A stretch of 8,221 bases of DNA, taken from CAYJQO01 sp964372445. GTDB lineage: Bacteria; Patescibacteriota; Minisyncoccia; UBA6257; GWB1-50-10. Shown piece after piece: positions 1 through 5,605 of the stretch. The position numbers and the translations under genes are program-made. Position 1 is the stretch's first letter. Each line of letters begins with the position of its first letter. Location: positions 1-8,221 of the forward strand of contig CAYJQO010000027.1 of assembly GCA_964372445.1 (NCBI GenBank), written 5' to 3'. Under the pieces are notes generated by a model that saw only the letters and a list, made by a program, of their open reading frames with translations, did no database searches and was not told the origin of the DNA.

Positions 1-376
1 GCGGCGCCAGCCCGTAGCGGGCCATGGGCTCGATCTTCGGCATCTTGAAGTCGAGCACCGCGATGCGGGCGAGAGCATGCGAGACGACCCCCTCGAAGAA
101 TGCCACCGGATCGCTCCTGAGCATCGCGACGACTGGCACCTTGAAACGGCTGGGAATTTTTGAGCGTGAAACGCAATGATTGAACTCACAGCGCACGGCG
201 TCGTCTCCCACCTTACTATTGAGATGGATGAACAGCTCAATTTCCCCGGTCATCTGGTCCACCCTCGCGCCGAGACCTACACGGGTGCCTCTCCGGAGCA
301 CCACGTTGTGGCAACTGACTTGCTTGCGTGGAATTCTGGCAGTGACATGGTCTTCGTCTAATTTCAGAAGTTTCAT
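1..376 (-). CDS. Unrecognised protein, N-terminal part only (runs off the window)
   Basis: Reading on the minus strand from the ATG at 376, the frame stays open for 125 codons to the window edge, so the C-terminus is missing. The start is supported by a Shine-Dalgarno-like GGGGAG five bases upstream. The protein begins MKLLKLDEDHVTARIPRKQ. It shows no signal peptide and no obvious membrane segment. It has several basic residues, two cysteines about 46 residues apart in the first half and a third near residue 67, and a moderately hydrophobic stretch near residues 85-110. I recognise no family. It lies 104 bases downstream of the fusA stop, behind a hairpin terminator, and a TTGACA-type promoter overlapping that terminator may serve it. 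Base composition resembles the neighbouring genes. The plus-strand frames over the same bases look like shadows because they have no supporting start signal. Confidence 0.6.
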   Translation of the reverse strand, partial: MKLLKLDEDHVTARIPRKQVSCHNVVLRRGTRVGLGARVDQMTGEIELFIHLNSKVGDDAVRCEFNHCVSRSKIPSRFKVPVVAMLRSDPVAFFEGVVSHALARIAVLDFKMPKIEPMARYGLAP

Positions 377-420
377 GAATACTCCCCATATATGTAGTCC
401 CTAAGGAAAACTGCTGAAAT

Positions 421-447
421 GGAAAATAGCACCGAATGGTGCCATTT
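421..447 (-). terminator. Rho-independent terminator after fusA
   Basis: Read on the minus strand, seven pairs (TGGCACC with GGTGCTA, one of them a U-G wobble) close a 4-base ATTC loop and are followed by TTTT. It starts about 33 bases past the fusA stop. The wobble is a mismatch when read on the plus strand, so it fits minus-strand termination. Confidence 0.65.
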
Positions 448-452
448 GTCAA
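423..452 (-). promoter_or_regulatory. Possible promoter for the left-edge gene
   Basis: On the minus strand a perfect TTGACA (447-452) is followed after 18 bases by TATTTT (423-428), four of six matches to the -10 consensus. It overlaps the fusA terminator hairpin and would give a leader of roughly 40 bases. The overlap may be chance, because the T-tract of a terminator resembles a -10 box. Confidence 0.3.
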
Positions 453-479
453 CAACAATCCTGAGCCACCTGTGCAACC

Positions 480-2585
480 TTACTTTTTCTTCCCCTCAAT
501 AATCTGCTGAGCGATACTGCCTGGCACCTCCTCGTAGTGTGAGAATTCCATAGTGTACGAGCCACGGCCTTGCGTCATCGATCGAAGGTTCGTGACGTAG
601 CCGAACATCTCGGCCAAAGGCACCGTCGCATCGACGACGCGCACCGTGGCGCGTTCTCCCATCGCGGTGATCTTCGCGCGGCGCGAGGAGAGGTCGCCCG
701 TGACATCCCCGAGAAACTCCGCCGGAGAGACCACCTGCACCTTCATGACGGGCTCGAGGAGCACGAGCTTCGCCTGCCGAGCCGCTTCCTGGAGCGCAAT
801 CGAACCGGCGATCTTGAACGCGAACTCGGATGAGTCCACCTCGTGGAACGAGCCATCGTGGAGCGTGACCTTGAGGTCGGTCAGGGGGTAGCCCGCGAGG
901 ACCCCTTTACCGACCGCCTCCTCGACGCCCTTCTCCACCGCCGGGATGAACTCCTGCGGGATCACCCCGCCCCTGATCTTTTCGACGAACTCAAAACCCT
1001 TGCCACGCTCGAGAGCTTCCACCGAGAGCCGCACGTGCCCGTACTGGCCGCGGCCGCCCGACTGCCGGATGTACTTCCCCTCGGCATCCGCCTTCCCCTT
1101 GATGGTCTCCTTGTACGCCACCTGCGGGCGCCCCACGTTCGCCTCGACGCTGAACTCTCGCTTCATGCGGTCTACGATGATCTCCAGGTGCAGCTCCCCC
1201 ATCCCCGCGATGATGGTCTCGCCGGTTTCCACGTCGCCGCTCACCCGGAAGGTGGGGTCCTCTTCGGCGAGACGCTTGAGAGCCATACCCATCTTCTCCT
1301 GGTCGGCCTTCGTCTTCGGCTCAATGCGGATGGAGATGACCGGTTCGGGGAAGGTGATGGACTCGAGGATCACCGGATGCTCGGGGTCAACCAAACTATC
1401 CCCGGTCGTCGTGTTCTTGAGCCCCACGAGCGCACCGAGGTCGCCGGTGTAGATTTCCTCGGCTTCCTCTCGGTGATTCGCGTGCATGCGCACGATCCTG
1501 CCGATACGCTCCTGGCTGTTCTTGGTCGCATTCAAGATGTAGCTCCCGCGCCGGAGCACCCCAGAGTACACGCGGAAAAAGGTAAGGGTACCCACGAAGG
1601 GATCGGCGGCAATCTTGAAGGCGAGGGCCGCTAATGGTTCCCCATCATCCGGCGGGCGTTCCTGTTCCTCGTGGGTAACCGGGTCGATGCCCTTCACCGG
1701 CGGGAGATCTGCGGGCGAGGGCAGGTAGTCGACCACAGCATCAAGGAGGAGCTGGACGCCCTTGTTTTTCAGGGCCGAGCCGCAGAGGATCGGCACGAGC
1801 CGCACCGCAAGCGTGGCTTTGCGGAGCGCCGCTTTCAATCGCTCAAGCGAGAGCTCCTTCCCCCCGAGGTAGTCGTGGATGAGCGTGTCATCGGTCTCGG
1901 CGATCTTCTCAACGAGCTGGTGCCGCTGTTTCTCGACCAGCTCCCGCATGTCCGGCGGCACCTCCTCGGCCACGACGCGCTCGCCTTTCTCTCCTTCGAA
2001 TCGGTACGCAGTCCTTGTGAGGAGGTCTACCACGCCGGAGAACGTACCCTCGATCCCAATGGGAAGCTGGAGCACAACGGCCTGGGGCGTGAGCCGCTCG
2101 TGGATGGACCGCACGTCCTTCTCAAAGTTCGCACCCATCCGGTCCAGCTTGTTGATGAAGCAGAGGCGCGGCACGCCGTACTCGTCGGCGTAGCGCCAGT
2201 TGGTCTCGGACTGCGGCTCGACGCCGGCGACGCCGTCGAAGACGACGACCGCACCGTCCAAGACTCGGAGCGACCGCTTCACCTCGACGGTGAAGTCAAT
2301 GTGGCCGGGGGTGTCAATGATGTTGATGCGGTGCTCATACTGCTTGTCATCCCCCCGGTACGTCGGAATCCAGAAGGCAGTCGTCGCCGCTGCGGTGATG
2401 GTAATCCCCCGTTCCCGTTCTTGCTCCATCCAGTCCATCACGGTGTCGCCCTCGTGCACCTCGCCGATCTTGTGCGAAACTCCGGTGTAGAAGAGGACAC
2501 GCTCCGTAACCGTGGTCTTACCGGCATCGATATGGGCGATAATGCCAATATCGCGGACCTTTTCAATTGGATACTGGCGAGGCAT
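480..2585 (-). CDS. fusA: Elongation factor G
   Basis: This is the cytoplasmic GTPase that drives translocation of tRNA and mRNA on the ribosome and, with RRF, ribosome recycling. At 701 residues it has the usual full length. The G domain is intact: AHIDAGKTT at 17-25 (P-loop), GITIT at 60-64 (switch I), DTPGH at 91-95, NKLD at 145-148, and a GSAL motif for G5. Domain IV carries the SGGRGQYGHV motif, and the C-terminal part has the typical MFGYVTNLRSMTQGRG signature, so all five domains are present. The chosen ATG gives the standard N-terminus ending in VRDIGIIAHID. No good Shine-Dalgarno precedes it. Unlike the usual str operon, 368 bases and a terminator separate it from rpsG, so it probably has its own promoter. 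A second copy of its first 13 codons lies just upstream. Confidence 0.98.
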   Translation of the reverse strand: MPRQYPIEKVRDIGIIAHIDAGKTTVTERVLFYTGVSHKIGEVHEGDTVMDWMEQERERGITITAAATTAFWIPTYRGDDKQYEHRINIIDTPGHIDFTVEVKRSLRVLDGAVVVFDGVAGVEPQSETNWRYADEYGVPRLCFINKLDRMGANFEKDVRSIHERLTPQAVVLQLPIGIEGTFSGVVDLLTRTAYRFEGEKGERVVAEEVPPDMRELVEKQRHQLVEKIAETDDTLIHDYLGGKELSLERLKAALRKATLAVRLVPILCGSALKNKGVQLLLDAVVDYLPSPADLPPVKGIDPVTHEEQERPPDDGEPLAALAFKIAADPFVGTLTFFRVYSGVLRRGSYILNATKNSQERIGRIVRMHANHREEAEEIYTGDLGALVGLKNTTTGDSLVDPEHPVILESITFPEPVISIRIEPKTKADQEKMGMALKRLAEEDPTFRVSGDVETGETIIAGMGELHLEIIVDRMKREFSVEANVGRPQVAYKETIKGKADAEGKYIRQSGGRGQYGHVRLSVEALERGKGFEFVEKIRGGVIPQEFIPAVEKGVEEAVGKGVLAGYPLTDLKVTLHDGSFHEVDSSEFAFKIAGSIALQEAARQAKLVLLEPVMKVQVVSPAEFLGDVTGDLSSRRAKITAMGERATVRVVDATVPLAEMFGYVTNLRSMTQGRGSYTMEFSHYEEVPGSIAQQIIEGKKK

Positions 2586-2590
2586 AGAAA

Positions 2591-2683
2591 TTAGTTTGTG
2601 ATGCCGACTTGCCCGCCCAAATCCGCCAGCTGGCGGAGCAGGCAGATGTCTCTGACTTTTTCAATTGGGTATTGACGGGACAT
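2591..2683 (-). pseudogene. Duplicate fusA 5' end, open as a 30-codon upstream frame
   Basis: On the minus strand an ATG at 2683 opens a 30-codon frame starting MSRQYPIEKVRDI, against MPRQYPIEKVRDI in the real fusA. The first 13 residues match at 12 positions, yet 8 of the 13 codons differ, mostly at synonymous sites. After codon 13 the frame runs through a palindrome (CLLRQLADLGGQVGITN) and stops five bases before the fusA ATG, in a different frame from it. No Shine-Dalgarno is visible. It could be the remnant of an earlier or foreign fusA allele left by recombination, or a functional upstream frame coupled to fusA. The sequence identity is directly visible. The origin and function are inference. 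Confidence 0.75.
2622..2637. repeat. 16-bp perfect palindrome in the fusA leader
   Basis: TCCGCCAG is followed directly by CTGGCGGA. As RNA it would fold as a 6-bp stem with an AGCT loop. Shorter complementary arms (TGCC and GGCA) lie outside it. It sits exactly where the duplicated fusA copy stops resembling fusA, which suggests a small dispersed palindromic element. Only one copy of this core is present in the window. Confidence 0.6.
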
Positions 2684-2700
2684 ATAATATCATTTACACT
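2672..2700 (+). promoter_or_regulatory. Possible promoter for the 54-residue membrane protein
   Basis: TTGACG (2672-2677) and TACACT (2695-2700) are 17 bases apart, which gives a leader of about 30 bases containing the ribosome binding site. It overlaps the minus-strand fusA promoter candidate. The region is AT-rich, so chance matches are possible. Confidence 0.35.
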
Positions 2701-2712
2701 ATAAATAGTTAA
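2684..2712 (-). promoter_or_regulatory. Possible fusA promoter
   Basis: On the minus strand TTAACT (2707-2712) and TATTAT (2684-2689) are 17 bases apart (4/6 and 5/6 matches). Transcription would begin near 2677, inside the duplicated fusA fragment and past its ATG. fusA needs a promoter about here because it is cut off from rpsG by a terminator and an opposing gene. Confidence 0.4.
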
Positions 2713-2737
2713 CTAAAAAGATACTAAGGAGTAGAAG

Positions 2738-2902
2738 ATGATACTGATTGGTCAGATTATTTTCACGTGTGGTGGGTTACTAGTAATTCTAGGCCCCATC
2801 CTTGGCGCTCCAAAATTAACATCAGAAAAACAGAGGATGTGGCTTGGTATTTCATGTATCGGATTATTAATATTGGGACTTATTTTCATATTTTTTGGAT
2901 GA
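2738..2902 (+). CDS. Small two-helix membrane protein, 54 residues, unrecognised
   Basis: The frame runs from ATG 2738 to TGA 2902 and is preceded by AAGGAG six bases upstream of the start, one of the clearest ribosome binding sites in the window. The protein has a hydrophobic segment at about residues 2-22, a short polar loop with KLTSEKQR near 26-33, and a second hydrophobic segment at about 34-53, so a helical hairpin in the membrane is likely. A terminator follows seven bases after the stop. The gene points against rpsG and fusA and lies in DNA clearly richer in A and T than the ribosomal genes on both sides, which suggests acquisition from elsewhere. I recognise no family. Small hydrophobic toxins, holin-like proteins and regulators of membrane proteases can look like this, but nothing decides between them. 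Confidence 0.65.
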   Translation: MILIGQIIFTCGGLLVILGPILGAPKLTSEKQRMWLGISCIGLLILGLIFIFFG

Positions 2903-2908
2903 TGCAAT

Positions 2909-2940
2909 AAAATCGGCTTTTTATGAGCCGATTTTTTATT
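2909..2940. terminator. Bidirectional terminator between rpsG and the small membrane gene
   Basis: A perfect 10-bp stem (AAAATCGGCT with AGCCGATTTT) closes a 7-base loop. On the plus strand the T run continues after the stem. On the minus strand the stem itself ends in TTTT followed by ATT. It lies 7 bases after the small gene's stop and 14 bases past the rpsG stop, so it can end both converging transcripts. Confidence 0.8.
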
Positions 2941-2953
2941 TTCTCGGCTCGGG

Positions 2954-3427
2954 TTATCTACGCAGAAGCGAGGCGAACGCCCGGTTTGCCTCGGCCATGC
3001 GGTGGGTATCATGCTTCTTCTTGATCGCGGCGCCCTCGTTCTTCGCAGCCGCGAGGAGCTCCTCGGCCAGCTTCTCGGCCATCGGCTTTCCTTTCCGTGC
3101 CCGCGCCGCGGCGATGATCCAGTGGGTCGCCAGGAAGAACTTCCGTTCCGGCCGGACCTCGCGCGGGATCTGGTAGTTCGCACCACCCACGCGCCGCGAC
3201 ACCAGCTCGACCATCGGCGTCGCATTCGCGAGCGCCTGCTCGAATACCTTCACCGGATCCTCTTTTGAGAGCTTATGGATTTCTCCCAGGGCATCGTAGA
3301 ACACCGACTCGGCGGCTGTTTTCCGCCCTGCCGTCATGAGGTAGTTCACAAAGCGCCCCATGTCTACCCGGCTGTGGGTGAAATCAGGTCTGTGGGTCCG
3401 CCGCTTGTAGTAGCTCCGCTTCCGCAT
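2954..3427 (-). CDS. rpsG: 30S ribosomal protein S7
   Basis: S7 binds the 3' major domain of 16S rRNA, starts assembly of the small subunit head and lines the E site. The 157-residue length is normal (E. coli-type S7 is about 156-178). Family features include the conserved FVNYLMTAGRK block near residues 26-36, the VGGANYQIPREVRPER loop in the middle and the HRMAEANRAFA motif near the C-terminus. The ATG lies only three bases after the rpsL stop, with AAGG inside the end of rpsL as a weak ribosome binding site, so translation is probably coupled to rpsL. Downstream it meets a terminator and an opposing small gene instead of the usual fusA. Confidence 0.97.
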   Translation of the reverse strand: MRKRSYYKRRTHRPDFTHSRVDMGRFVNYLMTAGRKTAAESVFYDALGEIHKLSKEDPVKVFEQALANATPMVELVSRRVGGANYQIPREVRPERKFFLATHWIIAAARARKGKPMAEKLAEELLAAAKNEGAAIKKKHDTHRMAEANRAFASLLRR

Positions 3428-3430
3428 AGG

Positions 3431-3844
3431 TTACGCCTTGGGAGTTTTCGCCCCGTACTTTGAGCGTTGCTGCTTGCGCCCCTCGACGCCGGTGGTATCG
3501 AGCACGCCTCGCACAATGTGGTACCGGACACCCGGCAGGTCCTTCACGCGGCCGCCGCGGATCATCACCACCGAGTGCTCCTGGAGGCTGTGCCCCTCTC
3601 CGGGGATGTAGGCGGTCACCTCCATGCCGTTGGTGAGTCGGACCCGCGCCACCTTGCGGAGCGCCGAGTTCGGCTTCTTCGGGGTCGTGGTGAACACCTT
3701 CAGGCACACGCCGCGCTTGAACGGCGACGACGAACTCACCGGCCGATTCTTCAGGTAGTTAAAATAAAAAGAGAGCGCCGGCGTCTTGGCTTTTCGGGCC
3801 ACCGTGGTCCTCCCCTGTTTCATCAGCTGTCGAACGGTAGGCAT
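3431..3844 (-). CDS. rpsL: 30S ribosomal protein S12
   Basis: S12 sits at the decoding centre and controls accuracy of codon recognition. The 137-residue protein contains the family signatures TTTPKKPNSALRKVARVRL (52-70) and the LQEHSVV-IRGGRVKDLPGVRYH block (about 87-109), including the aspartate (D102) that is methylthiolated in some bacteria. The lysines of the PKKPNS loop, where streptomycin-resistance changes arise, are in the wild-type form. Between the N-terminal arm and KRGVC there is an extra stretch of about 13 residues (around 25-40) compared with E. coli, as in Bacillus-type S12. It is the first gene of the str operon here, has its own strong promoter, and is followed by rpsG after three bases. 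Confidence 0.98.
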   Translation of the reverse strand: MPTVRQLMKQGRTTVARKAKTPALSFYFNYLKNRPVSSSSPFKRGVCLKVFTTTPKKPNSALRKVARVRLTNGMEVTAYIPGEGHSLQEHSVVMIRGGRVKDLPGVRYHIVRGVLDTTGVEGRKQQRSKYGAKTPKA

Positions 3845-3866
3845 GCCGCTGCAATTACGGAACCAC

Positions 3867-3896
3867 AGTATAGCGGGATCTCGCTCCTGCTGTCAA
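3867..3896 (-). promoter_or_regulatory. rpsL-rpsG operon promoter
   Basis: On the minus strand a perfect TTGACA (3891-3896) is separated by 18 bases from TATACT (3867-3872, five of six). Transcription would begin near 3860, leaving a leader of about 16 bases with no visible Shine-Dalgarno. The TGA stop of the upstream protease lies inside the -35 box. Confidence 0.7.
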
Positions 3897-4537
3897 TAAA
3901 GCGGGGCACCGGTGAGCAGGCGGAAGAGCGAGCCAATGAGCGGGAAGAGGTATGAGAAGCCGAAGAATATGAAGAAGAGCACGAGGTAGAAGCCGTACTG
4001 CTCAAGGAAGCGCCGCACCGCAAACGCGCCCGGCGGGAGGAGCGCGAAGAGCACCTTCGAGCCGTCGAGGGGCGGGATGGGTACGAGGTTGAATACGCCG
4101 AGGAGTATATTAACCGCCACAATAACGCTGACCAGCTCCGCGACCATGCCGAGAGAGCCCGCGGAGGGTACCGCGACCAGGAGGCGGTAGATCAGCGCGA
4201 AGATGATGGCCAACCCAAAGTTGCTCGCGGGCCCTGCTACGGCAATCTTGGCGCCGTCCTGCTCGGGACGGCGCAGGTTGTACGGATTGTACGGGACCGG
4301 TTTTGCCCACCCGAACACCGGCCCGCCGGGGAAGAGCACCACCATCATGATCGGCAGGATAACCGAACCGAAGGGATCGAGGTGTTTCAGCGGATTCAGC
4401 GTGAGGCGCCCGGCGAGGCGCGCGGTCGGATCACCCAGCCGCTCGGCCACCACACCGTGGGAAACCTCGTGGATGACCACCGAGAAGAGCAACACGAGGA
4501 GCTGAAATATAATACCCACGCCCATCACCCCCATCAT
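3893..4537 (-). CDS. Site-2 protease-type membrane zinc metallopeptidase (M50 family)
   Basis: The 214-residue protein looks like a compact M50 intramembrane protease. HEVSH at 23-27 is the HExxH zinc motif inside the first hydrophobic segment. PIPPLDGSKV around 153-161 supplies the third zinc ligand (D158) of the LDG motif, and VAGPASNFGLA at 100-110 is also typical. Hydrophobic segments lie near 9-30, 57-70, 100-122, 130-155 and 181-205. No PDZ domain is present, so it belongs with the short S2P-like group rather than RseP. The substrate is unknown; relatives cleave anti-sigma factors or other membrane proteins. The start is uncertain: ATGs at residues 1, 2 and 5 are all possible and none has a clean ribosome binding site. 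It lies upstream of rpsL on the same strand and is divergent from the gene at 4579. Confidence 0.9.
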   Translation of the reverse strand: MMGVMGVGIIFQLLVLLFSVVIHEVSHGVVAERLGDPTARLAGRLTLNPLKHLDPFGSVILPIMMVVLFPGGPVFGWAKPVPYNPYNLRRPEQDGAKIAVAGPASNFGLAIIFALIYRLLVAVPSAGSLGMVAELVSVIVAVNILLGVFNLVPIPPLDGSKVLFALLPPGAFAVRRFLEQYGFYLVLFFIFFGFSYLFPLIGSLFRLLTGAPLY

Positions 4538-4556
4538 AGCCGAGGATTTGGCAAAA

Positions 4557-4565
4557 TGCTATAAT
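4557..4565 (+). promoter_or_regulatory. Extended -10 promoter in the divergent spacer
   Basis: TGCTATAAT is a perfect extended -10 element, with no good -35. Only 13 bases separate it from the ATG at 4579, giving a leader of about 7 bases. Read on the other strand the same AT box gives TATTAT (4561-4566), which may serve the divergent protease gene. Confidence 0.6.
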
Positions 4566-4578
4566 ACGGTTCGGAACT

Positions 4579-5220
4579 ATGGGGAAGAACGACCGAGCCG
4601 TCTACGTCATGATGCTGATCCTCGCCATCGCGGTCTTGGGCGGGTTCTTCTTCACGTTCGACCGCATCGGCGAGATCCGAACGCAGATGAAGAACCTCGA
4701 GCTCGAGGTGGAATTCATGAAAGCGCGTGGCACCACAACGCCCACGACGTCTCCCGCAGAACCTCCAGCGGCCGCACCCCCACCGGCCGCTACCCTACCG
4801 CCCCCTTCTGGCACCGATCTCACGATCCCTGCAACCATCATCTTCAAAACCCAATCAAACCCAATTCTCCAACCGCAAACCGAGATCACCATCACGGTTG
4901 ATAGCGTCTCGATGTCAGCCGATGGGATGGTGACGGTGAATATCAAGGCGTACGCGAACGAGGCCACCAGCTACGCCGCCATCACCCCGGGGAACTACTT
5001 CGAGCTCATTGATCTCCAGGGTGAGAATCAGCGACCGCTCTTCGTGAACGGACAGTTCAACTCGATTCCTCCGAGAGGCGCGGCAACCGGCAGCGTCGTT
5101 TTCAAGACGAGCCCCACGAAGAGCACCATCATCCTCCAGATCGGCGAATCTCCGGAGACCGCCCGCTTCTACGAATTCAACTTCGTGAAGAAAACGTACA
5201 AGGAAACGGTGCTCGGGTAG
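4579..5220 (+). CDS. Membrane-anchored protein with proline-rich linker and C-terminal beta domain
   Basis: In the 213 residues, the order is a short basic N-terminus, one membrane segment (about 9-27), a charged helix likely to form a coiled coil (28-50), a Thr/Pro/Ala-rich linker (51-80) and a domain of alternating hydrophobic strands (81-213). This predicts a type II membrane protein with the C-terminal domain outside. The domain's pattern (a strand with VTVNIKAYAN, then PGNYFELIDLQG, then a PPRGAATGSVVFK turn) resembles the DUF4352/telokin-like lipoprotein and exported-protein fold. That assignment comes from pattern only. The ATG is preceded by an extended -10 box, leaving almost no leader and no Shine-Dalgarno. 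A strong terminator follows, so it is probably transcribed alone. The role is unknown; an envelope-exposed binding or adhesive function is possible. Confidence 0.8.
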   Translation: MGKNDRAVYVMMLILAIAVLGGFFFTFDRIGEIRTQMKNLELEVEFMKARGTTTPTTSPAEPPAAAPPPAATLPPPSGTDLTIPATIIFKTQSNPILQPQTEITITVDSVSMSADGMVTVNIKAYANEATSYAAITPGNYFELIDLQGENQRPLFVNGQFNSIPPRGAATGSVVFKTSPTKSTIILQIGESPETARFYEFNFVKKTYKETVLG

Positions 5221-5238
5221 CCCTGTCCCCCGGCCGTG

Positions 5239-5277
5239 CGAAAGCCCCAGGAATTGTTCTGGGGCTTTCGTTGATTT
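5239..5277 (+). terminator. Rho-independent terminator
   Basis: A perfect 12-bp stem (CGAAAGCCCCAG with CTGGGGCTTTCG) closes an 8-base loop and is followed by TTGATTTT. It begins 19 bases after the stop at 5220. Confidence 0.9.
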
Positions 5278-5282
5278 TGGAA

Positions 5283-5318
5283 GCATGGGTAGCGGTAGCT
5301 ACCGCACCACCGCCATGC
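5283..5318. repeat. Nested inverted repeat upstream of rpmB
   Basis: A 14-bp perfect palindrome (GCGGTAG directly followed by CTACCGC, 5292-5305) sits inside outer arms GCATGG (5283-5288) and CCATGC (5313-5318). It lies between the previous terminator and the rpmB -35 box, so it would not be in the rpmB transcript and could be a protein binding site. Confidence 0.5.
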
Positions 5319-5337
5319 GCCGCGTCGCCCTGATCTC

Positions 5338-5366
5338 TTGCAGGAGAAATGTCTGTCCTGTATAGT
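5338..5366 (+). promoter_or_regulatory. Possible rpmB promoter
   Basis: TTGCAG (5338-5343) and TATAGT (5361-5366) are 17 bases apart. The -10 box ends only 10 bases before the rpmB ATG, so the mRNA would be nearly leaderless. The -35 match is weak (three of six). Confidence 0.5.
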
Positions 5367-5376
5367 TTCCTTCACC

Positions 5377-5568
5377 ATGCGCGCCTGTGAACGATGCGGC
5401 CGGTCACACCAGGGGGGCAGCACCCGCAAGCTCCTCCGCGGCCACTACAACCCAACCGCGTACGGCAAGAAGCGGGCCAACCTGCAGCGGACCGGACTCC
5501 TTGTGTCCGGGAAACGCTCGCTCGTGTGCACCCGCTGCCTCCGGACGCTCACCAGGCAACAGGCATAA
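5377..5568 (+). CDS. rpmB: 50S ribosomal protein L28, zinc-ribbon form
   Basis: L28 is a small basic protein of the large subunit near the E site. The predicted protein has 63 residues. It matches the family by an N-terminal CERC pair (C4, C7), the central KKRANLQRTGLLVSGK block (31-46) and the diagnostic C-terminal VCTRCLR (50-56), whose cysteines (C51, C54) complete a four-cysteine zinc site. An in-frame ATG 39 bases upstream exists, but starting at 5377 gives the usual L28 N-terminus with the first CxxC at residue 4. The upstream ATG also lies inside the likely promoter. No Shine-Dalgarno is seen, in line with a near-leaderless message. The loop between residues 8 and 30 differs from common L28 sequences, which explains why homology is clearest in the second half. 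Confidence 0.88.
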   Translation: MRACERCGRSHQGGSTRKLLRGHYNPTAYGKKRANLQRTGLLVSGKRSLVCTRCLRTLTRQQA

Positions 5569-5570
5569 TA

Positions 5571-5605
5571 AAACGCCTCACACTTCTTGTTTGTATGAGG
5601 CGTTT
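5571..5605. terminator. Hairpin after rpmB, probable terminator
   Basis: A perfect 10-bp stem (AAACGCCTCA with TGAGGCGTTT) closes a 15-base loop, two bases after the rpmB stop. No T-tract follows on the plus strand. On the minus strand the stem is followed by TATTATG, so its activity may be weak or bidirectional. Confidence 0.6.

Noticed and set aside
843..1634. Long plus-strand open frame of 263 codons
   Set aside because: It is antisense to fusA, whose protein is unmistakable. Frames of this length are common opposite GC-rich genes, and no start signal supports it.
1671..2594. Plus-strand open frame of 307 codons
   Set aside because: It is a shadow on the strand opposite the fusA G domain, with no ribosome binding site.
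2752..3225. Minus-strand 157-codon frame overlapping rpsG and the small membrane gene
   Set aside because: It is an alternate frame of rpsG running into AT-rich DNA, with no start signal.
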